In this document: piece after piece, positions 43,142-54,997 of the stretch | Layout: each line of letters begins with the position of its first letter | Numbering within the stretch: position 1 is the first letter of the stretch | Source: Laburnicola sp. R22_1 | Taxonomy: Eukaryota > Ascomycota > Dothideomycetes > Pleosporales > Didymosphaeriaceae | Reading direction: 5' to 3' | Length of the DNA: 64,000 nucleotides | NCBI GenBank assembly: GCA_014281115.1 | Contig: JACONQ010000004.1 | Location: 372,001-436,000 of the forward strand | The notes under the pieces: model-generated | Told to the model about the DNA's origin: nothing | Database searches by the model: none | The model's input: the letters and a program-made list of their open reading frames with translations, nothing else | Translations under genes and position numbers: made by a program

Positions 43142-44347
43142 TCAATGACCTTGGAAGTTGGAGATGCGACGCTTGTGGAGGGAAATGTGGCGGGCGTGCC
43201 TGCGAGCGACCTTCTCGACGCTGCGGCGCAGGATGGCACCGCTAGCACACGACATGCCAGGGGCGAGCTTCTGGGGAGTAGCGCATCCGAAGTTGCAAAG
43301 GCCGAAAGAGTCGTCACCGATGCAGACGACCTCGCCGTCAGTAGTGCAAGGAGTGCAGTCTCCGGAAGAAGAGTTGCCTGAACCGGTGGACGGGGCGGTA
43401 GCTGGCGGAGTAGCAGAGGGCGCAGAGACGACAGGCACAGAGGCGGCGGGCTGAGGGACGGTAGGCGTAGACTCGTCGGGCGTAGAGTCATTGGAAGAGT
43501 CATCGCCAGGCTGAGAAACGGGGGGTTGAACAGCAGCTGGTGCGCTCGCCGAGGGGGCAGGAGCAGAATCACCTTCACCCGCGGACGGAGCACCAGTGGC
43601 CTCAGCAGGGGCGCCGAGCTTTCCGGCACCGGCGCCGAGGAGGGTCTGCGCAGCGCATCCACCACCAGAGATTGCGGTGCCTGGCATAGCTCCCTCGCCG
43701 GTGGCTACGCTGTCACCGGGGTTGGGGTAGACGAAGTCCTGCTCAGCTTCGACCGTACACTCCTCAAAAGGAAGATTGGCAACGAACATGTCGGGCAGAG
43801 AGCCGAGAATAGAAGAGACATCTGCCGAACCAGTGTTGGAGTTGGTCACTTCAAGGGGCGCACAGTTCATGTAGAACTCCCTATTGCCCAATTTGTTGAG
43901 CCAGCTCCACGCGAAGGTGTATGTGCCAGCAGGCAGGTCGTCAGGGACCTTCACAGGAATCTCAGGGTTGTGCAAGTCGGTCGCATTAGGTGACATGTTG
44001 GCATTGGCAGGCCCTCCCACGCAGCCGTGGATCTGGCTGTGAAGAACCTTCCACTGTGAATCCTTTGTAGGCTTGGTGTCCGTGGTGATGGAGAACTGGC
44101 AGCTTCCACCGCCGTGGGTTGCACCACCCTGGACCTGGGCAGTGATAGTACCTCCGGCCGCCACAGTGTTCATTGACCCGGAGAAGGCATATGTACCACC
44201 TGGCTGCTTGCAAGGGAACTGTTCGGGTGATAGAGGAGCCTGTTGGTTGGCTGTGTCCTCGAAATCGAAAGGGACCGGCGAGTGCAGGATCAAGTGCGCT
44301 GAGGCACAGGTGGCGAGCGCGACGAGAGCTGATGTCTGGAAAAACAT
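43142..44347 (-). CDS. Secreted AA11-type lytic polysaccharide monooxygenase with C-terminal Cys-rich module
   Basis: 401 aa in one exon. The signal peptide (MFFQTSALVALATCASA) ends directly before His18, the N-terminal copper ligand of the mature enzyme (HLILHSPVPFDFE). The second copper His is H78 (GGATHGGGSCQFS), and the axial Tyr is in NREFYMNCAP (Y159). PTKDSQWKVLHS and TYTFAWSWLNKLGN are typical of AA11 chitin-oxidising enzymes. After a 120-residue Pro/Ser/Thr linker comes a Cys-rich module (GEVVCIGDDSFGLCNFGCAT) like the X278 chitin-binding module often attached to AA11. The enzyme would act outside the cell on chitin. The ATG at 44347 is the first of the frame that opens the signal peptide. 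Confidence 0.9.
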   Translation of the reverse strand: MFFQTSALVALATCASAHLILHSPVPFDFEDTANQQAPLSPEQFPCKQPGGTYAFSGSMNTVAAGGTITAQVQGGATHGGGSCQFSITTDTKPTKDSQWKVLHSQIHGCVGGPANANMSPNATDLHNPEIPVKVPDDLPAGTYTFAWSWLNKLGNREFYMNCAPLEVTNSNTGSADVSSILGSLPDMFVANLPFEECTVEAEQDFVYPNPGDSVATGEGAMPGTAISGGGCAAQTLLGAGAGKLGAPAEATGAPSAGEGDSAPAPSASAPAAVQPPVSQPGDDSSNDSTPDESTPTVPQPAASVPVVSAPSATPPATAPSTGSGNSSSGDCTPCTTDGEVVCIGDDSFGLCNFGCATPQKLAPGMSCASGAILRRSVEKVARRHARHISLHKRRISNFQGH

Positions 44348-46327
44348 GATGATGATGAAAGAGTGTTGTATGAACTTTGGATAATCGCTAGACCTGCTGG
44401 GCGAAGTGGTGGTTGTCGAAACGTGTAGATGGATCAAAGTTCAGAAAAGGATGATGGTACTGAGGGAGTGGATGCTCGGCCGCTGGCTTGAGCTGAAGGG
44501 CAGAATGAAGAATGAATGAATGAATGAATGTGAAGAAAGTGCTTGTGATTGCTTGTGATGAAGAAGTAGAGACTGCCGCCAACGAGACCTTTATATCCCA
44601 CCCCCGCCGGTGGCTGTCTGGGGAGCAGACGGCCACAGGGCAGGTGCCAGGGTGCAAAGACGCACAGAGGCGTGCCACGGCGGACCACGATGAACACCAA
44701 GCATGGATACGATGGTAGCACGCCTTTCATGCAACCAGTCATGGAGAGTCCGTACGTTTCGAAACAGATGTGGGTGCCAGGTGCCATGGAGCTGCGCCAG
44801 GGGCGGCTTTGACGTCCGCCGATGGCCAACTGGTCCCTGCTGAAAGAGTGTTGATGTCTCGTCGGGCTTCAGCCGAAAGGCCAATCGATAAGCTTAATTG
44901 GTGGCCATCTACAGAAGGCTTGCAGCTTCGTGAAACAGGGCCTTGGGACCACACGCAGCCTGCGCCCCTCGATTCGCCTACGCCGGCCCCACACGGGCAC
45001 CTATGCACGAGCTGATCCCTCTGCGCAACTCGTGGGCGTGACAAGTTGCAAAGGTACGACGCTCACTTGATTTGCCGCCGCGCCGTGTCGAGTGGACTGA
45101 GCCTTGTGGCCGCGTGCGCCGATGCTTCTGTCATGGCCATTCAAAGCCAGCTCCGGCAAAAACCTTGTGTCGCAGACTCGCAGCTTGTTGCAGGCCGGAC
45201 GTCGGGCTCGGCGGCCGCCTGCGGCCTACCCTTCTTCTTCTCGGCCGATAAGGGTTAGCTCGTGATTGCCTCGCAGATCATCACATCGTGGTTTTCTCGG
45301 CTCTTCCTGGTTGCTAGTCCCAGAATAGAGGGAGAGGAGGCGCGGCGGAGATTGGCAATGGCTGTGCAGTGTGGGTGGTGTGGCGATTCCAGGCACGTGG
45401 CATGTGGGCGACCTCGGGAGGGAAGTTTTCCGGGACTAAGCGAACTGCAAGGATCCAACCGTAAAAGGGTTAACGCCTTGCCATTACACTAGCGTATCGG
45501 CGACACGCCGCATTCCTGCCTCTTCAGAAACTCGGTCGGTGTGCCATCTCCGCCCTCCACAAGGCCAGCCGTTTCAACCTCTTCGACACAAACTCTTGAT
45601 CAAATCTCCGCTTACTTTTCTTTTCAACCCATCGGAACATGGCCTACAGGATTTCGTGAATAAGCAGTGGCCACGGCCATGCCAACAAAGAGATCGTTGG
45701 CATTGTCGGTTTTGGTTCCTATACAGGCAAGACTTGTAGAGAGTTCCTGGTCGACGATACCAGAACGCGTCGTAGCTTCAGCAGTTCAGGCGGATCCAGT
45801 GCGGTAGGTCTAAGGTTTGTAATGCTTTGCATGTTCAACTTCTCCACGCCTCTGCATTCTTGTTTTGCTCTTGGGGCCAATGTTTGAAACATTGGCAAAT
45901 CTTTCTGATAACTGTGGGGTCGCCAGCCCTACCGATTTAGGTACTCTGGACTCTGGAGTATTCCATGATACGTGCCAAGTCCGTCAGCGAGGCGTGCTGC
46001 TGCGGATATCGCCCTCGTTGAATATTACCGCCTTGCCCCTAAGATCGGATTTGCTACACAACGATGAGACCATGTCGTTGAAGTTCATTGGTACCCAGCG
46101 AGATAAAAAGTCGTTAAAGGGTGGGTACCGCCCATGATTTTCCTATCCGGACTTCGAATTCGGTCCTGCTGTTATTCTTAGGACGACCAGCATCGACTTT
46201 TTCTGTTCCGCTGTCTGTTGCCCAGCACCAAGATATCACCGCGAGGCACAGTTCGTTGTCGGATGTTCCATATCAAGCTGAAAAGCCAAACATGCATTGA
46301 ATCGCTGCTGCGCCTTCGGTTGTGCAA
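44348..46327. other. Long intergenic region, 2 kb
   Basis: Promoter side of the LPMO gene, with a GAAT tetranucleotide run at about 44505-44528 and a TATAA-like motif (TTTATA read on the plus strand at 44591-44596) about 245 bp upstream of the start. A tRNA-like stretch near 45425-45495 does not fold properly. Short frames on both strands are not convincing. GGCACGTGGC occurs near 45393-45402. Confidence 0.5.
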
Positions 46328-49300
46328 TCAAACGGCAGCCTTGCGACCGGCCTTCGCTTCTTTCTGAGACGAAACACCCTTCCAAGGCCGTACAAAAGGT
46401 GTTTTCTCAATACCGATGTGAACACGACCATCACGTCCAACGTAACTCCCGTACCCATAGCGATAGTCGAGTTGTTCGAGATACTCACCGCGCGCCTTTT
46501 TCTCCAATCGAGAAACATCTCGCATACCCTGTACCACAGTGCTTCCAGCGAACAGCGCGATAACGGATGCTACGCTGGTTGGAAGTCGTGCGAGATATTT
46601 GCCTGGCCGTCGAACATAAACCAGACAGGCGACAAGAGCATAGGTGCAAAGGATTGATTCGGCGATGGCGAACAAGGGAGCTGACAGGAATAGATGCTCC
46701 TCCTTCTCTATCTTCCAACCTTCTAGAGGCCCCTGGTTTGCACTCGTTCGTGCAACGAGTAGATGTTCCTTATTCGCTCCTAGCCATGCAGCGAACAAAG
46801 CTGCGTATGCCTTGCTCAGCGGTCCTTGAACGTCCTCCAAGGTTGGGGGGCTGCTGGTCGGATCTAGCAGCCTCCTACTGTTGCTCTCGAGTTGGATGAA
46901 ATGGTTCATGAAATCGGACGCATAGCTATCATTATGCCAGAAAGCAGTAGAAGACAAAGATATATCGGTTAGATTGCGAAATCAAGTTGATAGGATCGTT
47001 TTCGAAATTCTCAATAGCCTTAGCCGAGTCATAGTCATGCTCCATTGCTATGTTTTCAGCTTTTTTCAGCAATCGCCCGTTGCTGTCGACTAGGACTGTG
47101 GCGCGACCTCGCACTAATTTTGGCCGACACTGGACGAAGAATGAGTTGCGTACAGTTGCGTTCAAGGCTTCCGATGCTCCACAAGAGCCCTCTGGATTGC
47201 GAACCCAGCCCAAATATAAAGAGCTCCAGCAGAGGCCTTTCTCTGCCTGGGAAGCGTTGGCATTGGCAGCATCCACGGACAACACAAGTTCCAATGCCAG
47301 AGGCCCTCGTTGACAGCCATATTCGAACGCGGGGCCTATGCGTGGACCCGGGCTTACTTGGACTTGATAATTACTTATGCAGGTAGAGTGTGTATCGCTC
47401 CCGTCCGAAAGTGTGTTGTTGAAGATCGAACCGATGTTACTGTTACTTTCAGTGGGAGGAGGGTACAGATCCACTGAATAGTCGAGTCCCGGTTCAAATG
47501 CTTTACAGTCCAGTTCTGCTCCAAAGACTGTTGTTTCGGCCTCGTATTGGTGTTCATCTCCATCATCTATACTTGGGGGTCCGATGAATGGCAGATAGAA
47601 GTAACTCTTGTCGGTCCATGCTAGAAGTGGGGTGCTTTTTGTATAGTATGATTCAAGCGTCAGGAATTGTGCTCGACCATTGCCACCGCGGTACGCCCCA
47701 GAGCCCGTGCTAGGCCCAAAACTTGACGACGCCAAGGGACCAATGCTTCCATTGATAGATGTGAACTTGAGCTCAAAGGGCGGCTGAAAAGTAGTCGGCA
47801 TCCGGATTTCAATGGTTTGATGGTGAAATAGGCCGGCGAACGCAATGGCGAGCAAATTCGCCAAGAGCGCCATAGTGCAAACGGCTGCTAGAACGAAATG
47901 ACGAGCGCGTAAAGCTTTCCAGATAACAAGTTGAGGCGGCAGGGAACCGTAACTGATGTCAATTGACTCTTTCGCCTTCGCGTTGCAGCCTTGTAGCTCT
48001 TCAATGGGCTGCAGTAAGCACAGCAAGCGGTTGATGAGTACCCATACTGGCTCGATGAGTGTGGCGATAGCGGTCGGAATGTAATTTTCCAACAGGTTTT
48101 GCACAAAACTGTTCTGCGAAGGAAGTGCAATTCCTGTTATCGAGTAAGCGAATGTCGTTCCGATTCTTGTACGTTGACGTTGGTGGAAAGAGACTTCCAA
48201 GCGGACGTCAGCTAAAGAGATTGAGACATACCGTTAGAAGTTGACCTGGCCAAGAGGACCCCGAGCGCGGTCGCCAAACCCAGGAAGAGACCCAGAAAGA
48301 GGGTGGATAACCATGAACTGAATTCGACCGGCCTCACTGGTCTATTGATCGATTTGAGCGAATTCGAATGCTTCTTCAATAGAGAGCTTATGGTCGAAGA
48401 GTTGGTGTTTCCAGTGCTCGGAACCAACTCTATAATACTATTGGTGGTGTATCAGTAGGTTTGAGGGTTTTGCTATATTCATCTTTGGTGCTTACCTGAT
48501 CTGTTGGTTATCCTCGACGAGCTTGAATCGTTTATCAGCCACAACTTCTTGTATCTCCTCATTTGTACAGCAGTCCAATCCTTCGAAGTCTGCAAGCAGC
48601 ATCTTGTTGTTGGCCACTAGCCCCATAATACTTGCCACCGTACCCGGATCGGTGTATAACGCTGTTTCCCTCGTTACATTTAGATAGAGTAGCACCATCG
48701 CGAGAACAGCAACCACTCCTAAGAAAGCCTGCACGATAGAAGTAAATATAGGTTCAATAATCACGGCCTCAGAATCGACCACGCGCTCCCCCATAACTTT
48801 ACCAGACCCCTCAAACTCCTGGCTTTGAAGAACGTCAACCATAGCACGTGCGAACAAGAGCTGATATGCTTTTGCGTACGAGGTAACTAGCACGTTCCAA
48901 TCCAGGTAGTCTTCCAGCTGACTCCGTTGTCCAGCAACCATAGCAAGCCCTAATATGGGTTGCTGGCTGCCTGTCCAAGATAGATTCATTTCAACCAGTT
49001 TTTCGATATAATTGGGAATCAATGCATCGGGAAGCGCATCTCCACGAAGATCCACGGCATTATAACCATAACTCAGTTGCTGCTCCATCCAAGTCGTGTT
49101 GAAAATCGTAGCATCAAGCTCGCGTTTCGGACCCCGGGGAAAAACCTGGGTGGGGTGCATCGTAGAGCTATCAATGGTTGCATTCACCTCTTGCATGTAA
49201 TATGCTAGCTCGCAAAAGATCGCAGTGACATTTTGCGGTGGATCGGACGCCTTCTCCTTGTTTCGGGTGAAAGCTGCAAAAAATGTATGGTTTAGTTCCC

Positions 49301-50498
49301 GTGGACACTGGCTACTAAGGTAAAAAAGAGACTCTCCGGAGTTCCAATATGGTGCATGCAGCGCCGAAAATCCTTTTACCGTACTCAGGATCGATTCGGG
49401 GTCGGCATGTATGGTATCGTTTCCAGAAGGGGCCTCGGAGAAGGAACATCCTTTTGAGTTAGTGTGACGCCCGACTTTATGGTCGAAAGTGGCGAGCTCG
49501 CAATGCAGGTCCAGACTGTAAAGCGTAGTAGGAGCGGTCCATTGCTCGGCTTGCTGATCTGCCCGGTCTTTTTCAGAAAGCGAAGAAGGCTTGAAAGGCG
49601 CCAGTGTGTAATTGATAGCCGTGTATGCGGGGAGGGATTCGTTTAAAACCACGATACCGTACGTCGATTGCGCAAAGCGATGTGTCAGTACATTGGGCTG
49701 TTCAGCGACGGGTACGAAGCTCGTTGAGACGTCGAAAGACGTGGGAAACGTTCGAGAAATGCGCTTCGTGGAGAAGATACCCGCCTGTGTAGGTACTAAG
49801 CCCCAGGTGACCAGTACAAGGGCAAGGGGCCCAGAAGACGGCCCAATGCCTGTCATTCGATCGTTAGCTAATGCACCTCTGTCTAAGCTGCCCAGCCGGG
49901 TGCGCTCCGTACACACGTACGGTGCAGTGTCCGTTAATGAGCAAAGCAGGATTGGACCACAGACTCACCTTTTCCTAAGCGCTCTAATGGGTACCAAAGG
50001 CACGAAGCCAAACGGGTAAGCCAACAGAAGACTATCCTTTCCCAGTGCACCCTCCTCTTTACTCAAACGAAAGAAGGGCTCGAGCCGCTTGGTCTCGAGG
50101 TCTATCCAAGCCCAAAGGATGCTGAAGACAAGCGCCACCATGGTGGGGAAGTACTGATACAAAAACGTGCGTGACAATGGCAAAGCATTGATTTCGGGGG
50201 CGAAGATAATCCCTTGGTCCCGTTGTGAACGTTTGAGCAGGAAGTAAAGGGTCAAGATCAGGCCAAGCGGTATTAGGATGGCGAGAGTGAGCGTTGCCGG
50301 ATGGAGTGCCGGCGGTGTCCATTTTCGCTGTTGTGTGCTCTTTCTTTTCGACGAGGCTCCGGTCGTGGTGAAAAATGACCTGATCTTCGCGGTTGCTCTT
50401 CGTTCCGAATTAGGAAAGCTCGATCTAGCTGTCCGGTCACCCATTGGATCCATTTCCACCATGACGTATCGTGCTTCAGCAGCTCCACGGTCGAACAT
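46328..50498 (-). pseudogene. Large DUF3433 membrane protein gene with two apparent frameshifts
   Basis: Exons 49969-50498, 48496-49849, 48232-48437 and about 46328-48212. The first DUF3433 unit reads WAWIDLETKRLEPFFRLSKE, then LLAYPFGFVPLVPIRALRKR. Splicing at 49850 continues with HWAVFW as expected, but the frame must shift by one base in a C(4) run (49826-49829) to reach LALVLVTWGLVPTQAGIFST. The second unit lies in exons 3-4 (PVRPVEFSSWLSTLFLGLFL; LLENYIPTAIATLIEPVWVL). Near 46950 another one-base shift is needed between SQSNRYI and STAFWHNDSYASDFMNHFI. The intron 3 acceptor is unclear (the nearest would leave only 20 nt). An upstream acceptor (CAG before 49893) would give an intact frame at the first site but lose HWAVF. 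Either a decaying gene or assembly errors. Function of the family is unknown. Confidence 0.7.
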
Positions 50499-51072
50499 GA
50501 AAATCGGACTGAAGCAAAAAGACAAAGCGAACCAAGGAGAAAAAGAACCCAGAAACTGGGTTCAAAAGGATTTTGTGCGACATGAAATTGATGTCGTGGG
50601 GCATCTACTTAGTTACACAAGCGCAGTCGCCCCCATGTCGTGTTTAGCCGCCCGACTGTGCCGCAGCGCCTTCTCTCGTTCGCTCATTTGTCGCGACAGC
50701 GGAGCACCAGATACTGCATATTCCATGTACACGAAACGGTATACAACTTTAGCGCGAAATCGATTACGCCTAGCTAAAGTAGAATCAAATGGATCCATAG
50801 CGGAAGCGCACGAGAGACTTCCGGGATCCAAATACTCTTATGATAATATAGGTTCCATACCCGCTGTTCTCGACGAGAAGCCAATGCAGACGAGGGCAAG
50901 TGCTGGGACGATTCGGGATCCGTTGAGATTTGAAGATAGACAGACTCCTGTCTTCGAAGCATGGAATGTGAAGTGCGACGTGTTCCGACAGTCTGTCTAA
51001 CGGAACGCGCCGACTTCCTTGCGCCTATGATATGTTAGTAATACTTCGTTCGTTCTATGTAGCAATAGTAAC
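50499..51072. other. Intergenic, nothing certain
   Basis: A plus-strand frame runs to 51000 and could start at 50636 (MSCLAARLCRSAFS), but it has no recognisable features and extends back through the DUF3433 exon as a shadow. I do not call it. Confidence 0.45.
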
Positions 51073-52166
51073 TCACCACCAAAAGCGAAAATTGACGGTG
51101 CTGACATCAATCCCCAAGTCCTTGAGCGCACTCGTATCGAGGTGGCAGTCGTACGGCCTCTTCACCCCGTCACTCGGATCTTCCTCCGGCACGAACGGCT
51201 CCATACCATCCAACGGCAGGCCCATGATATCCGCAAACACATTTACAATATCCCACTTTGTCATCTGATCCTCGGAGCTAAATTGCAAGATATTAGGTAG
51301 CTCACGATCCGCATTTTTGGGGTCCAAATACAATGCTGCAACATCGCGACACACCCGACCCACATCCTCGGTATTAGTCGGGAACCGCAACGCCCAATCA
51401 TCAACTTTGATCTTCTGCTCCCCCTCTTTGATTTTCTGCGAGTCCCAAAGTTGAGACATGAGAACATTGACTGCGCTCTCTTCGACCAGCCTGGCTTTGC
51501 CGTACAGAACAGGGACGCGCAAAACAACGACCTTGTTCTTGGCTCCTGCCTTGTTCGCTACTTCGATCACGGCCTTCTCGCCGTCAAGCTTGGTCTGACC
51601 GTATATGTTGGGCGGGTCTGGGGTTGAGGTTGGCTTGTAGGGTGCCTCGCCTTTACGACCTGAGAAGACATAGTCTGTGGAGATGTAGATAAGAAAGATG
51701 CCGCGGGATGTAGTCGCTGAGGCTAGAGCTTTGCTGGAATCTACGTTGAGAACTTTTGCCGCTGACGGGTTAGTGGAGCAGGAATCCGGGAAGCGGTTTG
51801 CGGCGCCTGTGGGCAAGGTCAATCTTTGATACGGATTGCTGCTTTCTTGATTCTTCCAGACTCACAGTGCACTACGACATCTGGCCTGGGTATCGGTGAG
51901 CGAGATGACACACATGTATGGGAATGAATACGTACTTCACTTCACCCAGCACCTGCACAATCTCGTCCGTATCACGTATATCTAGCTTGATGACTTCTGG
52001 TGGGCTGATACGACTGAGAGCCGTGCCGGTACTCTTCCAGCCATCGATATCGAAGACCTTTTGTACTTGAGCTCCAAGCAGCCCACTGGCTTTTCGACAG
52101 TCAATACACTTCAAGACCCTATCGGAGACAATTCTTACCGCCAGTAATGAGGACTTTGTTGGTCAT
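51073..52166 (-). CDS. NAD(P)-dependent reductase, MAT2B / dTDP-4-dehydrorhamnose reductase-like
   Basis: Exons 52139-52166, 51936-52089, 51866-51885 and 51073-51806 join in phase to 311 aa; exon 3 is only 20 nt. Extended SDR fold: Rossmann motif VLITGASGLLGAQV split by intron 1, DVVVHCAANRFPD across introns 2 and 3, active-site YISTDYVFSG, and YGQTKLDGEKAV with the Tyr-x3-Lys pair. C-terminal RFPTNTEDVGRVCRDVA is typical of the RmlD/MAT2B group. In fungi such proteins are usually annotated as the regulatory beta subunit of methionine adenosyltransferase; a separate reductase role is possible. Head to head with the CFIm25 gene. Confidence 0.88.
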
Positions 52167-52511
52167 TTTAGCCACAGTAATGGTTTTGATTGTGTTGGTT
52201 CTGGCCCTTCCACGCTACCCACGAACAATGGTCCGTGTGTTGACCCAGGGTGGGCAATTCGCCGTCCGATTGTACTGAGAACTTGCAATCGTAACCTCGG
52301 TCTGCGGGGCTGGGCAAACAGAGATGCGGAAGGGTGGGGTCAAGAAGTGATAGAATACGGCAGCGAGGCCAACCAATGAGTATTCGCTGGCCGTGCGCCA
52401 CACGTGCAGCCACAACTTCAAAGATCCCTGTCGCAGATCGGCGCAGCTCTCTCTCGCACTGAGCTGCACAGGCGCTCACGTTTGAGAGTCAGCTCGCTAT
52501 CTACTGCCGCC
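52167..52511. promoter_or_regulatory. Divergent promoter, MAT2B-like / CFIm25
   Basis: 345 bases separate the start codons. No clear TATA or other motif; pyrimidine-rich sequence precedes the CFIm25 ATG. Confidence 0.5.
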
Positions 52512-53482
<971 letters not shown>

Positions 53483-53913
53483 GAGGCCATGCCGCCTGAT
53501 AAAACGACAGTCATTCATGGCGTTTAAGGAGTGGCAACTTGTAGGAGAGGGAAATGTGAAGAGATATATCACTCGTGCTGCTTATTGCAGCGGAGTAGAC
53601 AAGGCGTTTGGGCGTCACTACTTGATGCTGGAAAAACATGGTCCAGCAACGGTAGCAAGTTACAAAGTGCTATGACCCGTCTTCAATTGAAACACAAATT
53701 TTCGTAACGCGCCGGATATTCGCTATGACATGCGCTGGTGACTGCACTGACTACACTTGACCCCTCGGTAGTAGGCCCAAGCTCCGAGGCAATGGAGCTC
53801 CATTCCCGCCCCGCAGTCATGACCTCTCACGCACACCATGTAAGCAACACCAGCATGCAGTCGGGAATCGCAGACATCACAAATACACGTCAGTAAAACT
53901 AAGACCAGCTGCC
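53483..53913. other. Intergenic, nothing recognised
   Basis: 3' flank of CFIm25 and promoter of the CoA kinase gene. Confidence 0.5.
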
Positions 53914-54714
53914 ATGTTGCTCCTCGGCCTCACGGGCTCCATCGCGACGGGCAAGTCCACCGTCTCGTCTCTTCTCTCGCGCCCGCCCTACAACCTCCCC
54001 ATTGTCGATGCCGACCTTATCGCCCGCCAAGTCGTCGAACCCGGTACTGCAGGCTACAATGCCATCGTACAATACTTCTCGCCCACCACGCCCGACCTAC
54101 TGCTCGCTGATGCGACGCCCAATGGCCGTCCGCTCAACCGACCCGCATTGGGGCGCCGCGTGTTCGGATCCGGCGACGAGCGCGAGCGCGATCGCAAGGT
54201 GCTCAATGGCATCGTACATCCGGCCGTGAGAAGGGAGATGTACAAGCAGATGATCTGGGCATATCTCAAAGGGCACTGGGCTGTTGTGCTAGACGTGCCG
54301 CTGCTTTTTGAGAGCGGATGGGAGCGCTACTGCGGCACGATACTCGTCGTTGGCGTTACCGATCCGAAAATACAGATTCAGCGATTGCGTGCGCGGGATG
54401 CGCATCTTGGTGAGGAGGATGCGCGGAACCGGGTGAGCAGTCAGGGCGATATCAGGGAGAAGGCGGAACGGTGTTTGAGGAGAGGGCCTGGGAGGGGCGT
54501 TGTGGTGTGGAATGATGGCGGGAAAGAGGATCTAGAGCTGGAGGTGAAGAGGGTCATGGAAGAGGTTAGGAGGGCGAGCCCCGCGTGGTGGAGTTTTCTG
54601 ATGTGGGTTTGTCCGCCGGCAGCGGCGGCCGTGGCGGCTGTGAGTTGGTGGAGAATGAGAAAAGTGCAGTTGGCGTGGGAAGAGGAGAAGAAGAGGGAGA
54701 AGGCAAAGCTGTGA
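53914..54714 (+). CDS. CAB5: Dephospho-CoA kinase
   Basis: 266 aa in one exon. It phosphorylates the 3'-OH of dephospho-CoA with ATP, the last step of CoA synthesis. P-loop GLTGSIATGKST at residues 5-16, VDADLIARQVVEPGT (CoA site), LNGIVHPAVRREM, VVLDVPLLFESGW, and the lid/adenine region RLRARDAHLGEEDARNRV. The length is near the fungal norm. A hydrophobic C-terminal segment (AWWSFLMWVCPPAAAAVAAV) followed by a basic tail suggests a membrane tail anchor, in line with the mitochondrial or lipid-associated location reported for the yeast enzyme. Confidence 0.93.
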   Translation: MLLLGLTGSIATGKSTVSSLLSRPPYNLPIVDADLIARQVVEPGTAGYNAIVQYFSPTTPDLLLADATPNGRPLNRPALGRRVFGSGDERERDRKVLNGIVHPAVRREMYKQMIWAYLKGHWAVVLDVPLLFESGWERYCGTILVVGVTDPKIQIQRLRARDAHLGEEDARNRVSSQGDIREKAERCLRRGPGRGVVVWNDGGKEDLELEVKRVMEEVRRASPAWWSFLMWVCPPAAAAVAAVSWWRMRKVQLAWEEEKKREKAKL

Positions 54715-54997
54715 GATGCGGCGATAAGTTATTATATGTTGGTTCTTTAGCACATGCTTCCAGATGCCTTCTCTCTGTTATGTTTTTCTTGTGTTCACCT
54801 TTATCGCTCCTTCTGTTTGATGAAGCTGGTCGAGTCACCTTTTCGGGTCTGTTGCCTGAGCAATGGCGTCACTTTATTCTTGCGACCAGATGAAATTCCC
54901 TCCACACGGATCGCTGCGAATCTAAAGCTTCACACAGCTTGTGGCACCACCTCCCACGCCAGCCTCTCCCTCAACCCTCCCCTAGAATTCAGTCCCC

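Noticed and set aside
45425..45495. tRNA-Lys(UUU)-like sequence on the minus strand (A-box-like TAGTGTAATGG, anticodon-loop-like CTTTTAC, GTTCGC at B-box distance)
   Set aside because: The anticodon stem can pair, but the T-stem and acceptor stem do not, so it is not a functional tRNA.
50278..51000. 240-codon plus-strand frame
   Set aside because: Mostly antisense to the first DUF3433 exon; the rest has no recognisable motif.
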